Shown here in pieces: positions 25,979 to 35,746 of a DNA stretch of 64,000 nt (its first letter is position 1; each line of letters opens with the position of its first letter). The position numbers were made by a program, and so were the translations under genes. Source of the stretch: Fusobacterium sp. Lineage in GTDB: Bacteria > Fusobacteriota > Fusobacteriia > Fusobacteriales > Fusobacteriaceae. The stretch lies in assembly GCF_032477075.1 (NCBI RefSeq), contig NZ_JAWDXO010000006.1, positions 1-64,000 on the forward strand. The letters are read 5' to 3'. The notes under the pieces were generated by a model. It had not been told where the DNA came from and did not search any database. It worked only from the letters and a program-made list of their open reading frames with translations.

Positions 25979-28642
25979 TTATCTTCCCCTTCCACATATT
26001 TTTATATATTCACAGCTATTACATACACTTACCTTTTCAGCAAAAGAGTATTTATCGCTCTTTAAAAAGTCTATTATATCTTCTTTTAATCCTTCTTTTG
26101 TAAGTTTTATTTCTTCATGTACTTCTATATTTCCCTTCCATACATTAAAAATATATTTTTGAGCCTTTTTTTCATCTTCATATAAAATTATACTATAATA
26201 ATCTAGCTGTTCTTTATTAGCTCCACCAGTTTTATAATCTACAATTTCATTTCCAATTTCACTTTCTATTACTAAATCAGCTACTCCTCTGAGAAATATC
26301 TGAATATCTCCATCTATAAATGGTTTTGTTTCATATACTCCCTTTTCTCCTTGAAATCTTTTTATTTTAATATTTTGATATTTTGTTTCTATATAACTAA
26401 AGAACTTCTCTATATTAGCTGTAATTATTGGAATCATTATTTCACTGCAGTAATTATCCATATGTACTGGTATTTTAGCTCTGCTGTATGAGAAATGTTT
26501 ATTTAATATTTCCTCTATATAAGTTCTGTCAATTTTAAAGTTTCCCTTTGAAATTACTTCCTTCCACATTCCTTTTACTATTTCTTCTAATACCTTATGA
26601 ACAAGAATTCCAAAAAATCTGCTGCTTATATCACTTTCTTCTGGAGAACACAGATATTCCAAGTTATTCATCTTTTGAAAATAGAATTTTAATCTGCATT
26701 GTTTTAAATTACTGTAGTCATATGCACCCATACTTAATTTTCCATCTTTGAAATCTTCATTATCTTTTGGAAAACTTTCTATTTCAAACTCTGGATATCC
26801 TTTTTCCTTTTCAAATACAGCATTCTTGAGAGCTTCTATACTTCCATTAAGATCAACAGGTGCCTTTCTTATTTCTAAATCATATTTTATAGAAAGTTCA
26901 TCTAAAAATGGAGATATATCTATTCCCTTATCTTCATTTTTTTTAGTAAAAATAACAGCATTAATGTTACTGAACACAGCTTGGAAAAATCTATATTTTT
27001 TTATTTCTCTTTTTTCCTCTCTGCTTACCATTCCCATATCTTTTCTCTGTTTTTCAGTAAATATGAGATTATCACCTATATTTCCAGGCAAAATATCCCC
27101 AGTAATATCCATAAAGAAATTAGTTTCTCCAAACATTTTTTTCTCTTTATACAATGACCTGCTTTCTCTAGCAAATCTGGCAGCCTCTATATTTTTAACA
27201 ATTGCTCTTTCAGAATCTACCTTTTCATTTGAAGATATAACTATATCTTTCATATATTGAATAACAAGTCTGAACAGAGAACTTCCAAGATTTCCTTCAA
27301 AATATGTATTAAAACTATTATGGATACTCATATTTTCATTACTTTTCATTATTCCGAATATTTCAAAAAATTTCTCAAAAACATTTCCATATTCTTGCTC
27401 TATAAATTTTTCTAAATTTATCTGCTTTTTAAAATATTCATATATATCATCTACACCTTTTAACTCTATTATGCTGTTCAGATCAAAAAATATATTCTCC
27501 ATTTTATTTTTAAATTCATTATTATTTGAAAATATCCATTCAGCTTCTGATGTATCTAATATTTTAGAGGAAATATATTTATAATCTTCTCTCATAAAAT
27601 TATTAAGTGTAATTATATCTTCTGCTCCTAATGAATAATATTCCTTAAATACTCTATCATCAAATGCTTTTTTAATAGCTGATATTAAATAAACTCTTCC
27701 AAGTTTTTCTTCCATGTTCATAAGAATATTCAGCTGTATATTTAAAAATTTATATAATTTTGTATCATTCATTGTTACTGCCTGAGATTTTCCAAAATAT
27801 CTTGGGAAAACATTATGATAAGTATTATTCTCTGGAACAGGTGAATACATATCTCCACTTTTTCCCTTTCCCTGAAATAAGTAAATCAGGCTCATACTCT
27901 CTTCTAATTCATCTTTAGACTTATATACATATATTTTATTTGGAGAAATTTCTGGTAAAGTTATCTTTTCTATTTTAAGTTTATTTTCATCAAAATCTCC
28001 ATTTTCTAACTGAAGTATTATTTCTATCTCTTTTTCTTCCAATAATTTATTTATAACTTTTTTATATATTTCTGGATACTCTATTACATCTACAAAAATT
28101 ATTTTCTTATATTTTTTAAACCATTTCATTTGAAAATATCTCATATCTTCAAGCCAGTCATTTGGAATATAGTTATGTTTCTCACATAAAATATCAAATG
28201 ATTCTTTTATTCTGCCAAAATAATAAAAATATTTTTCCTGCCAGTTATGTATATTATCTATTTTTTCTATATCATTTATATTCATTTCTCTATAATATGC
28301 AAAAAAATTATTTGCGAAATCTATTATATCATAATAGGATTTTATATTAAGTTCATCTTTTATATCCTGTGGTATAGACTTATAAAAAGCTAAGATTCTC
28401 TTAGCCTCTTTTAATACTATTTTATCAGAAATAAATATTCTTTCTCTAAGTTCATCCATAGTCTTAAATTCTGGTTGTTTTGAAAAAATATCTTTTTTCA
28501 TTTTTTTCACAAATACAGACTTCATTCTGTTATCAGAAAAAAGGTACAGATTACTCTCTACCTTATCTTCTTTTTTCCAATATTCTTCTGCAAAACTATT
28601 CCCATATCCAATATATCTAAAATTTATTTTTTTTTCTATCAA
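25979..28642 (-). CDS. PD-(D/E)XK nuclease protein, AddB-like
   Basis: About 887 residues, low similarity over most of its length, but the C terminus is clear: a nuclease core EIVDYKTGGANKEQLDYYS and a four-cysteine iron-sulfur site, one in LKQCRLKFYF and three in SVCNSCEYIKICGRG (CX2CX5C). This is the AddB arrangement. The central part holds the inactivated helicase-like domains. It should form the heterodimeric break-repair enzyme with the gene downstream. Start: GGAGG is placed for the TTG at 28642 (5 nt), whereas the ATG at 28654 has no ribosome binding site. MATE pump gene lies 15 nt upstream. Confidence 0.78.
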   Translation of the reverse strand: MIEKKINFRYIGYGNSFAEEYWKKEDKVESNLYLFSDNRMKSVFVKKMKKDIFSKQPEFKTMDELRERIFISDKIVLKEAKRILAFYKSIPQDIKDELNIKSYYDIIDFANNFFAYYREMNINDIEKIDNIHNWQEKYFYYFGRIKESFDILCEKHNYIPNDWLEDMRYFQMKWFKKYKKIIFVDVIEYPEIYKKVINKLLEEKEIEIILQLENGDFDENKLKIEKITLPEISPNKIYVYKSKDELEESMSLIYLFQGKGKSGDMYSPVPENNTYHNVFPRYFGKSQAVTMNDTKLYKFLNIQLNILMNMEEKLGRVYLISAIKKAFDDRVFKEYYSLGAEDIITLNNFMREDYKYISSKILDTSEAEWIFSNNNEFKNKMENIFFDLNSIIELKGVDDIYEYFKKQINLEKFIEQEYGNVFEKFFEIFGIMKSNENMSIHNSFNTYFEGNLGSSLFRLVIQYMKDIVISSNEKVDSERAIVKNIEAARFARESRSLYKEKKMFGETNFFMDITGDILPGNIGDNLIFTEKQRKDMGMVSREEKREIKKYRFFQAVFSNINAVIFTKKNEDKGIDISPFLDELSIKYDLEIRKAPVDLNGSIEALKNAVFEKEKGYPEFEIESFPKDNEDFKDGKLSMGAYDYSNLKQCRLKFYFQKMNNLEYLCSPEESDISSRFFGILVHKVLEEIVKGMWKEVISKGNFKIDRTYIEEILNKHFSYSRAKIPVHMDNYCSEIMIPIITANIEKFFSYIETKYQNIKIKRFQGEKGVYETKPFIDGDIQIFLRGVADLVIESEIGNEIVDYKTGGANKEQLDYYSIILYEDEKKAQKYIFNVWKGNIEVHEEIKLTKEGLKEDIIDFLKSDKYSFAEKVSVCNSCEYIKICGRGR

Positions 28643-28657
28643 AACTGCCTCCATTCA

Positions 28658-30004
28658 TTAAACACTTAAATATCTCCATCTTCCTTTTTTAAATGTTCTA
28701 TAGCATGCTATACTCCTGAATCCTAGATCTATTGACATTACCACCCAGGCTCCCAACAATCCTGTATCCAATTTATATAAAAATAAGTATGTAAGTGGTA
28801 TTCTTATTAAATACATTCCTAAACTTGTAATAAGGAGAACTGCTTTAGTATCTCCTGCTCCTCTCAAACATCCGCTCAATACCATTGATACTGCAAGAAA
28901 TGGCTGACATATTGACACCAACCTTAAAGCTCCTGTTGCCATTTCTCTAATAGCTGGTTCTTTTGTAAACATAGCTATTATTGTTCCTGGAAGTATAAAA
29001 AATGTCAATCCAAAAGCAGACATTGCACAAAGAGCCAATAGGGTTGTTGCTTTTGCGTCTCTTTCGGCATTTTTAGGTGAATGTTTTCCTAACTGCTGTC
29101 CTACCAATGCTGTTCCAGCCACTGAAAATCCAAATCCCATATTAAATGAAAATGATTCAGCTGTAAGAGCTATCTTATGTGAAGTATATGCCATAGTTCC
29201 CAAAGATATTACCATCATTTCAAATACAAGCATACCTATTCTGAATATTCCTTGCTCTATTGCTGCTGGTATTCCTACTTTTAATATTCTTTTTATCATG
29301 CTACCATCATATTTTAATGCACTGAATGGTATAGATACCCAAAACTTATCTGTAAATAATGTGAGCACTAAATAAATAACTGTTACTATTCCTCTTGCTA
29401 TTGTAGTAGCTATTCCAGCTCCAAGTACCCCCATTCCAAGTGTAAAAATAAAAATATAATTTAATATAACATTAGAAATAACACTTATAAGATTTGCTAT
29501 CATAGGGATTGTAGACTTGCTTGTTGATCTATAAGCTGCTGCAAATACTACATTAAAACATAAAAATGGCAATCCCATAATTACTGCTCTATAATATTCT
29601 GTAGTTCTTACTAAATCCATATCATCTGCTCTTCCTACAAGATTAAGTATATTATCTCCAAAAGTCAATAAGAGTCCTGCTATAATAACAGAAAATGGTA
29701 CAGAAAGAATTATACTCTGTGCCATTGAATTTTTTCCTTCTTTTTTATTGTCTGATCCAAAAGCTCTGCTGACTATTGCTGTTGTTCCAATACTTATCGC
29801 GAAAAACACCGGGATAACTGCCTGTACAGGAGCATTTCCTATTCCTACTGAACTTATTGCTACTGGCCCCAATTTTCCAACCATTATCATATCAAAAAAT
29901 CCTAACAATGTTTGAACAAATAAATCAGCTATTGCAGGAAGGGCTATTGCCATAATTGCTGCAAATACTTTTTTATTTCTTCTCCACTCTCTTTTTATAT
30001 CCAT
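28658..30004 (-). CDS. MATE-family efflux transporter (first copy)
   Basis: 448-residue inner-membrane exporter with twelve predicted helices. MATE features are LPAIADLFVQTLLGFFDMIM near the start, the GPVAISSVGIGNAPVQAVIP segment and the second half-repeat beginning around KVGIPAAIEQGIF. It exports cationic drugs or metabolites in exchange for Na+ or H+. The start is at 30004: GGGGGGAG lies 5 nt upstream. It heads the leftward run MATE, addB, addA, grpB, flavoprotein. Confidence 0.88.
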   Translation of the reverse strand: MDIKREWRRNKKVFAAIMAIALPAIADLFVQTLLGFFDMIMVGKLGPVAISSVGIGNAPVQAVIPVFFAISIGTTAIVSRAFGSDNKKEGKNSMAQSIILSVPFSVIIAGLLLTFGDNILNLVGRADDMDLVRTTEYYRAVIMGLPFLCFNVVFAAAYRSTSKSTIPMIANLISVISNVILNYIFIFTLGMGVLGAGIATTIARGIVTVIYLVLTLFTDKFWVSIPFSALKYDGSMIKRILKVGIPAAIEQGIFRIGMLVFEMMVISLGTMAYTSHKIALTAESFSFNMGFGFSVAGTALVGQQLGKHSPKNAERDAKATTLLALCAMSAFGLTFFILPGTIIAMFTKEPAIREMATGALRLVSICQPFLAVSMVLSGCLRGAGDTKAVLLITSLGMYLIRIPLTYLFLYKLDTGLLGAWVVMSIDLGFRSIACYRTFKKGRWRYLSV

Positions 30005-30176
30005 TATTACTCCCCCCATGTATATTCTCTACCTTAATTATAGTACATTTCCTATTTTTTTTCACCTTTTTAATTTATTTTTTTAATTATAGATTTTAAG
30101 ATTGTTTTAAATATAATAAAAATAAAATTGTATACTAAATATTCTTTATTCAAATGTTTTTATAGATTTTATTTTA

Positions 30177-30202
30177 TAAAAAAAGACTGTTAAGACAGTC
30201 TA
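30177..30202 (-). terminator. terminator of the second MATE gene
   Basis: AGACTGT/ACAGTCT stem with loop TAAG and a T-run on the minus strand. Confidence 0.85.
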
Positions 30203-30265
30203 GATTTTTAAGTTTTTTGTTATGAAAAATTCAATATTTTTTATTTTTAGTATAATCTTTCTTTT

Positions 30266-31582
30266 TTATAATATGTCTATTTTCTTTCTCAATACTAAAG
30301 TTGTTAAAAAAGTCATCAAATCTGAAAATGGCAAAGCCAACCATATTCCATTTTCTTCTAAAAATTTAGGAAGAATAAAAAGTCCCATCAATACAAATAT
30401 TGTACTTCTCAATACTGATAATATATTAGCAGCTTTTGCTCTATCTTTAGATTGAAGAAAGGATATATTTATAAAGTTAGCTCCTACGAAAATTACTGCA
30501 CTTGCATATAGCCTTAATCCGTGTCCTGCTGCTTTTATAAGTTCAGGGTCATCATTAAATAATCTTATGAGACTGTCTCCAAAAAAGTTTACCCAAATAA
30601 GTATCACAATGGCTATCCCAAATGATATTTTATGTCCTATTTTATATGTATCTTCAACTCTATCTAATTTGTTTTCTCCATAATTATAACTTACTATTGG
30701 CTGTATCCCTTGCCCCATTCCATTGTACAGCATTCTAAATATATAAAATACATATCCAACTATACAGAAAGCTGAGACACCCATTTCTCCACTATATTTC
30801 ATAAATGATATATTAAATAGAATTGTTATGAGTGCCACTGTAAATTCCATTATAAATGATGGAAACCCTATAGCTGCTATCTTTTTCATTATATCCATTT
30901 TTATTCGATTTTCAAATGAAAACTTAAATCTTGAACCAGGCTTCATAAAATATCTCACAAGAAAAAGCATTGAAAACAACTGCCCTATTCCAGTAGCAGT
31001 TGCTGCTCCAAATATTCCAAAACCAAACTTCATTATAAAAAGCCAATCTAAAAATATATTTGTAACAGCTCCTATTATCATTGAAATAAAAGCATAAGCT
31101 GGTGCTTTATCATTTCTCACTACAGCATTAAGACTGTTAGATATCATCAAAAATCCCAGTGCTGCAGTACATGGATACATATAGGCTTTCACCATTGGAA
31201 GAAGATTGTCATTTGCTCCCATGAGTCTTATTATTCTCTCGTTGAAAAATATAACCATAAGAAGAATAAGAAGATATGCTGTCACATTCAACACTATTAT
31301 ATATGAAAAACATCTGTTACAAAATTCTTTATCTTTTGAATTTAACGAAATAAGGGTAGCTCCCCCTATTCCAAACATCAGACTCAAGGCAGCTCCAAAA
31401 TTTACTATTGGATATCCCAAATTCAAAGCAGCAAGTCCTTCTGCTCCTACTCCACGACCTACAAATATTCCATCTACAATAGAGTACATAGCTGTTACTA
31501 TCATACCTGTTACTGCTGGAATAGAAAAATTCAAAAACAGTTTCCATACTGAATCTTTTCCCAAGCTAATACTTTTAGACAT
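30266..31582 (-). CDS. MATE-family efflux transporter (second copy, MepA-like)
   Basis: 438-residue MATE protein. The start SVWKLFLNFSIPAVTGMIVT, the VDGIFVGRGVGAEGLAALNL segment and MGQGIQPIVSYNYG are the MepA/DinF-side signatures, clearly different from the neighbouring MATE gene. So these are two distinct lineages and not a recent duplication. AGGAG ribosome binding site. Its transcript is separated from the first MATE gene by the hairpin at 30177. Confidence 0.88.
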   Translation of the reverse strand: MSKSISLGKDSVWKLFLNFSIPAVTGMIVTAMYSIVDGIFVGRGVGAEGLAALNLGYPIVNFGAALSLMFGIGGATLISLNSKDKEFCNRCFSYIIVLNVTAYLLILLMVIFFNERIIRLMGANDNLLPMVKAYMYPCTAALGFLMISNSLNAVVRNDKAPAYAFISMIIGAVTNIFLDWLFIMKFGFGIFGAATATGIGQLFSMLFLVRYFMKPGSRFKFSFENRIKMDIMKKIAAIGFPSFIMEFTVALITILFNISFMKYSGEMGVSAFCIVGYVFYIFRMLYNGMGQGIQPIVSYNYGENKLDRVEDTYKIGHKISFGIAIVILIWVNFFGDSLIRLFNDDPELIKAAGHGLRLYASAVIFVGANFINISFLQSKDRAKAANILSVLRSTIFVLMGLFILPKFLEENGIWLALPFSDLMTFLTTLVLRKKIDIL

Positions 31583-31619
31583 TTTCTTCTCCTCATATAT
31601 TTTTTACAAAAAATTCAAA

Positions 31620-31642
31620 TCCCTCTAATTTACATAGAGGGA
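31620..31642 (-). terminator. hairpin between META-lipoprotein and MATE genes
   Basis: Perfect stem TCCCTCTA/TAGAGGGA, then TTTGAATTTTTTG on the minus strand. Likely terminator of the upstream lipoprotein transcript, or an attenuator in the MATE leader. Confidence 0.5.
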
Positions 31643-31796
31643 AATTCAGATTTAATTTAATCCAATCATGTGACAATAAGGTTACAATTGCATTAATAAT
31701 ATCAAGTTGTTCTGTCTAAATAATTTTTAGCTTATTTCTATATAAAAACACTAAACTATTTTACAGTTTCTTATGTACTTTTAATAAATAATTTGA

Positions 31797-32192
31797 TTAT
31801 TTTTTTTCAAATATCAATTTTTCATTATCTTTAGTAAGTAATATGATACTATCTTTTTTAACTTCTATCCTGTCAGCTTCATTTAAAAGTTTGATATATC
31901 CACTTTCAGCCTGCATTCTATTTTCTGGTCCAGCCATCATAGTAGAAGCAACATTAAGTACTTCTATACTATCTCCGTCTATTTTAGCTCCTCCAAAATA
32001 TCTGTTAACACCAGAGAATCCGTATATTCTATCTCCTTCAAAAGCAATAGTTATATTTGCATCTTTGTATATGTTAGTCAACAGAAATTCTTGTTTCTCT
32101 ATACTTTTTATATCATTTTTTCCAGCTCCTATACTAGAACAACCAACTAGAAGTGCTCCTGCTGCTAAAAAAGTTACTATTTTTTTATACAT
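31797..32192 (-). CDS. META-domain (HslJ-like) lipoprotein
   Basis: 131-residue lipoprotein (lipobox GALLVGC) with a META domain: the core ITIAFEGDRIYGFSGVNRYF followed by GGAKIDGDSIEVLNVASTMM and AGPENRMQAE. The HslJ/META hallmark 'FxG..G.N.Y.G.Y' with conserved Asn and the MxC/P segment are present in adapted form. Function unclear; HslJ affects novobiocin tolerance in E. coli. The start is ATG 32192, since GGAGG lies 8 nt upstream. Confidence 0.72.
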   Translation of the reverse strand: MYKKIVTFLAAGALLVGCSSIGAGKNDIKSIEKQEFLLTNIYKDANITIAFEGDRIYGFSGVNRYFGGAKIDGDSIEVLNVASTMMAGPENRMQAESGYIKLLNEADRIEVKKDSIILLTKDNEKLIFEKK

Positions 32193-32364
32193 TATTTCTA
32201 CCTCCATTAAAGACTTTTAATACACTCTATCATTTTTTATACATTAAATCAAACAGTTTTTAAAACAACTTGAAAATATAATTTTTTCATTTCAAATATC
32301 TTCATTATGTAAGTTTTGTTAACATATTTTTAATTATTAATTTCCAATAAATACTGAAAATATG

Positions 32365-32649
32365 CTATTTTTTTCTATCAAGTATCTTATTTCTTACTTC
32401 TTGATCATCTTTTCCATTTCCAAGTCTAAACTCTTCAAATAATTCATCATCATCATCTACATAAACAGTAGCTTCTACCATATCACCATTTTTTATCTTC
32501 AATTTCTCAAAATCCTTAATATCTCTTATAACATATTCATCTTCCAGCCTTGATGTAAATACTACAAGATCTCCTTTTAACTTTTTTGCTATTTTAGCAA
32601 ACTCTTTTATTACCTCATTCATTACTTCTTTGCTTACTTCATAAGTCAT
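32365..32649 (-). CDS. hypothetical acidic protein, 94 residues
   Basis: Small soluble protein with no family I recognise. Helical N terminus (VSKEVMNEVIKEFAKIAKKL), a central GDLVVFTSRLEDEYVIRDI that looks like two strands, a very acidic stretch (VYVDDDDELFEEF) and a charged tail. AGGTAAG ribosome binding site. It lies downstream of the PHP gene in the same direction, separated by about 40 nt, so probably co-transcribed. Confidence 0.62.
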   Translation of the reverse strand: MTYEVSKEVMNEVIKEFAKIAKKLKGDLVVFTSRLEDEYVIRDIKDFEKLKIKNGDMVEATVYVDDDDELFEEFRLGNGKDDQEVRNKILDRKK

Positions 32650-32690
32650 TTTCTTACCTCTTCTTTCTCTAATTCTTTCTATAAGTTATA

Positions 32691-33497
32691 TTATTTTATT
32701 TTCTTAAAAATTGGCTGCATTCCTTCAAAAGAAGTAATATACTTTTTACCTATACTCTCCAAAAAGTCATATACTAGCTTAAAATCCATAATTAGATATT
32801 CTTTTATATGGGCATCAGACCCTATTGTAAGTATTTCTCCACCAAGCTCATAATATCTTTTTACTATATCTGTACAAGGATAAAATCTATCTTCTTTATA
32901 TCTAAATCCAGAAGTATTAATTTCTATTCCTTTTCCTTTTTCTATCAATTTTTTAAGAATTGCATCAATTCTGTCAAAATTTTCTTTATAGTTTAATCCT
33001 CTATATTTAGGTCCCCCATACCTTGTAACAAAGTCAAGATGCCCATAAACATTAAACTTATTATAAAGTTCTACATTTTTTAATACATTATCAAAATAAA
33101 GTGCCTGTACTTCCTCTTTAGTTTTTCCTTCCTGTATTTCACCAAAAGCAAGGTCTATTCTATTAATAGCATGACTGGAATTTATTACAAAATCAAAAGG
33201 ATGGCTGCTTACAACTCCTTCTAAATACTCCCTTGTATGAGTTTGAACTCCCACCTCTACTCCAAGTTTTACATCTATACTTTTTCTATATTTTTCTTTT
33301 AATTCCAATACTCTCTTCACATATTTATCTACTTTCAGAACCCATATGTCAGTCATTCCTTCTATATCATATTCCAGATGGTCAGTAATGGATATTTCCT
33401 GCAAACCTAAAGAAATAGCTTTTTGAATAATTTCTTCCATATCTTGAGTTGAATCTCCTGAAAATTCACTATGTACATGATAGTCGTTTATAATCAT
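32691..33497 (-). CDS. PHP-domain phosphoesterase, HisJ-like
   Basis: 268-residue metal-dependent phosphatase. The PHP metal-binding motifs are intact: NDYHVHSEFSGDS at the N terminus, SITDHLEYD, then the Glu of GVEVGVQTH, NSSHAI, YGHLDFVTRY and ILTIGSDAHIKEY. In the HisJ subfamily it removes phosphate from histidinol phosphate, but no other histidine genes are present, so the substrate is open. The start is ATG 33497, with GAGGTAAAG upstream; the ATG at 33515 lacks a site. Confidence 0.85.
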   Translation of the reverse strand: MIINDYHVHSEFSGDSTQDMEEIIQKAISLGLQEISITDHLEYDIEGMTDIWVLKVDKYVKRVLELKEKYRKSIDVKLGVEVGVQTHTREYLEGVVSSHPFDFVINSSHAINRIDLAFGEIQEGKTKEEVQALYFDNVLKNVELYNKFNVYGHLDFVTRYGGPKYRGLNYKENFDRIDAILKKLIEKGKGIEINTSGFRYKEDRFYPCTDIVKRYYELGGEILTIGSDAHIKEYLIMDFKLVYDFLESIGKKYITSFEGMQPIFKKIK

Positions 33498-33772
33498 AAT
33501 CTTTACCTCAGTCATTCATTATTTTATATGAGTATTCTACCATACTTTTAAAATTTATGACAGTATTCTTACAATCATTTTTTTGTATTCAATTATAAAA
33601 CAATAAAAACTTTTAAGTGCTTTTAAAAGTCATTTTTTTTATAAAAAATCCTTATACAGTAATAGAAATTTCCTTTACGTTCTATTTGTTTAAAATAAAA
33701 TAACATTTTTTTATGAAAAATATGAATTTTTATTTCAAAGTGTATGCTATTACAATTTTTAAACATTCATTA

Positions 33773-33801
33773 TTGACAAAGTACAAACTGTAGGGTAATA
33801 T
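33773..33801 (+). promoter_or_regulatory. rbs operon promoter
   Basis: TTGACA at 33773-33778 and TAATAT at 33796-33801, spaced 17 nt: a near-consensus sigma-70 promoter for the ribose operon. The remaining 33498-33772 is AT-rich and shows nothing else. Confidence 0.85.
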
Positions 33802-33806
33802 TTTAA

Positions 33807-33820
33807 TGTAAACGGTTACA
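33807..33820 (+). promoter_or_regulatory. LacI-type operator (RbsR site or cre)
   Basis: TGTAAACGGTTACA, a near-perfect 14-bp palindrome with the central CG typical of LacI-family operators, located over the expected transcription start. It also fits the cre consensus TGWAANCGNTNWCA, so CcpA-like control is possible. Its position, just ahead of a LacI-family gene, makes autoregulation by RbsR the most likely reading. Confidence 0.8.
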
Positions 33821-33845
33821 TATAATAAAAACAAGTGGTGATAAT

Positions 33846-34811
33846 ATGAATATGAAAGACATCGCAGCTCATCTTGGAATTTCAGTAGCCACTGTTTCCA
33901 GAGCTATTAATGGGAGTGAAAATATCAATCCTGAAACTAAAGAAAGAATTTTAGCATTTGTAGAGAAGAAGGGATATACTCCAAATGTTATTGCGAGAAA
34001 TCTCTCTAAAATGGAAAATAATACTATTGCTCTTTTAGTACCTAATATCAGCAATCCATTTTTTGCATCACTTATTAATAATATATGTGCAAATTTTGCT
34101 AAAAGTGATTATCAGATAGCTCTTTACAATACATCTGAAAATATTGAATTGGAAAAAAAAGCTATAAAAAATATAATAGGACAGAGAATAGCTGGAGTTA
34201 TTGCCATTCTAATTAATGGTAAATATGAAGAAAACCCTCTTCTCCCTCTTATTAATTACAATATTCCTGTTTTTCTTTTAGACAGAGATATCAGAGATTA
34301 CACTCTTCCTGGAGTATTTCTCGATAATTATACTGGAGCATATAAAGTAGTTACAGAATTATTAAATAAAGGACATAGAGATACAGCCATCATCACTGGA
34401 GATTTATCATCTCTCAATGGTGAAGAGAGACTAAAAGGATATATAAAGGCTCACGAAGATATGAATATTCCATATTCTAAAGCAAATATTTATGAAGGAA
34501 ATTTCCTTTTTGAAAGTGGATATGAAGCTGGTAATAAAATCTTAAACACTTCAGCTACAGCAGTATTTTCTTCTAACAACCTTATGCTTTTAGGATTTTT
34601 AAAAGCTATGAAAGCTGTTGATAAAAAAATACAATTATCATGCTTTGAAGAAATAGAATATCTTGAAGTACTTGGAATAGATATTATTTCCTGTAAAATA
34701 CCTCTTGATATAATAGGAGAAAAGATGTATTCTCTTTTCTTCACAGATAAAAATAAAAGAAAAAAAACATATATAGAACCTATTTTGATAAAAAATAGAA
34801 AGGAGTTTTAA
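33846..34811 (+). CDS. rbsR: LacI-family repressor of the ribose operon
   Basis: 321-residue regulator: an N-terminal LacI helix-turn-helix (MKDIAAHLGISVATVSRAIN) and a periplasmic-binding-protein-like sugar-sensing domain (ALLVPNISNPFFASLINNI, later VFLDNYTGAYKVVTELLN). It would bind the palindrome at 33807 and release it with ribose. The first gene of the operon, so it controls itself. Its TAA overlaps the rbsK start by 1 nt (TAATG). Confidence 0.9.
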   Translation: MNMKDIAAHLGISVATVSRAINGSENINPETKERILAFVEKKGYTPNVIARNLSKMENNTIALLVPNISNPFFASLINNICANFAKSDYQIALYNTSENIELEKKAIKNIIGQRIAGVIAILINGKYEENPLLPLINYNIPVFLLDRDIRDYTLPGVFLDNYTGAYKVVTELLNKGHRDTAIITGDLSSLNGEERLKGYIKAHEDMNIPYSKANIYEGNFLFESGYEAGNKILNTSATAVFSSNNLMLLGFLKAMKAVDKKIQLSCFEEIEYLEVLGIDIISCKIPLDIIGEKMYSLFFTDKNKRKKTYIEPILIKNRKEF

Positions 34812-35746
34812 TGAAAAAAGTTGTAGTTGCAGGGAGTATAAACATGGACTTGGTAACTGTTTGTGAAAGAGCTCCAAAGGGAGGAGAAACTCTTTTTGGA
34901 AAAGAATTCTTTCAGGTGCCTGGAGGAAAGGGAGCTAATCAGGCTGTTGCTATTGGTAAACTTGGGACAAAAGTTACAATGCTTGGAAAGATAGGAAATG
35001 ATTCATTTGGAAAAGATCTTATATCATCAATGAACAACAGTGGAGTTGATACTAATTATATAGAAACTTCTGCTTCATCTACTGGTATAGCTAAAATAAT
35101 AGTTGAAGAAAATGGACAAAATAGAATACTTGTTGTATCTGGTGCAAACATGGATGTAGACAGGGCATATATAGACAGACATATAGATATTATAAATCAT
35201 GCTGATATTCTTGTTACACAACTTGAGATACCTATGGACACAGTAGAATATGTATTAAAGAAAGCAAAGGAAGCTGGAAAAACAACTATATTAAATCCTG
35301 CTCCAGCTACTATACTGAATGAGGCAATCATAAAAAACAGTGATATAATCATTCCTAATGAAAGTGAACTAGGTATTATAACCAATATGCCTACAAATAC
35401 TTTAGAAGAGATAGAAGCTGCTGCACATAAACTTTTAAATATGGGTGTAAAAGAACTTATAGTCACTCTTGGAAGTCAAGGTTCTCTTCATCTAAATAAA
35501 AAAGATTCTATGCTGCATAGTGCATACAAAGTAAAAGCTGTAGATACTACTGCTGCTGGTGACAGTTTTATAGGAGGACTTGTAAGAAATATTCAAGCTG
35601 ATAATTTAGATGAAGCTATTGAATTTGCTACAAAAGTTTCTGCCATAACTGTAACAAGAAAAGGAGCTCAAATATCTATACCAACTATTGAAGAAGTAGA
35701 AAATTTTAAAGGAGAAAAAAATGAAAAAAAGCAGACTGTTAAATAG
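34811..35746 (+). CDS. rbsK: ribokinase
   Basis: 311-residue pfkB-family kinase that converts D-ribose to ribose 5-phosphate with ATP. N-terminal MKKVVVAGSINMDLVTVCER and GGETLFGKEFFQVPGGKGAN carry the substrate-binding residues; the C-terminal signature VDTTAAGDSFIGGLVRN holds the catalytic Asp of DTTAAGDSF. Start overlaps the rbsR stop and its end overlaps rbsD by 26 nt, so the genes are translationally coupled. Confidence 0.95.
   Translation: MKKVVVAGSINMDLVTVCERAPKGGETLFGKEFFQVPGGKGANQAVAIGKLGTKVTMLGKIGNDSFGKDLISSMNNSGVDTNYIETSASSTGIAKIIVEENGQNRILVVSGANMDVDRAYIDRHIDIINHADILVTQLEIPMDTVEYVLKKAKEAGKTTILNPAPATILNEAIIKNSDIIIPNESELGIITNMPTNTLEEIEAAAHKLLNMGVKELIVTLGSQGSLHLNKKDSMLHSAYKVKAVDTTAAGDSFIGGLVRNIQADNLDEAIEFATKVSAITVTRKGAQISIPTIEEVENFKGEKNEKKQTVK

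Noticed and set aside
22390..28350. many short rightward frames inside addA, addB and grpB
   Set aside because: They are antisense to clear genes, lack ribosome binding sites and have compositions expected from the opposite strand.
28658..31582. two MATE genes as a recent tandem duplication
   Set aside because: Their sequences differ throughout and belong to different MATE branches.
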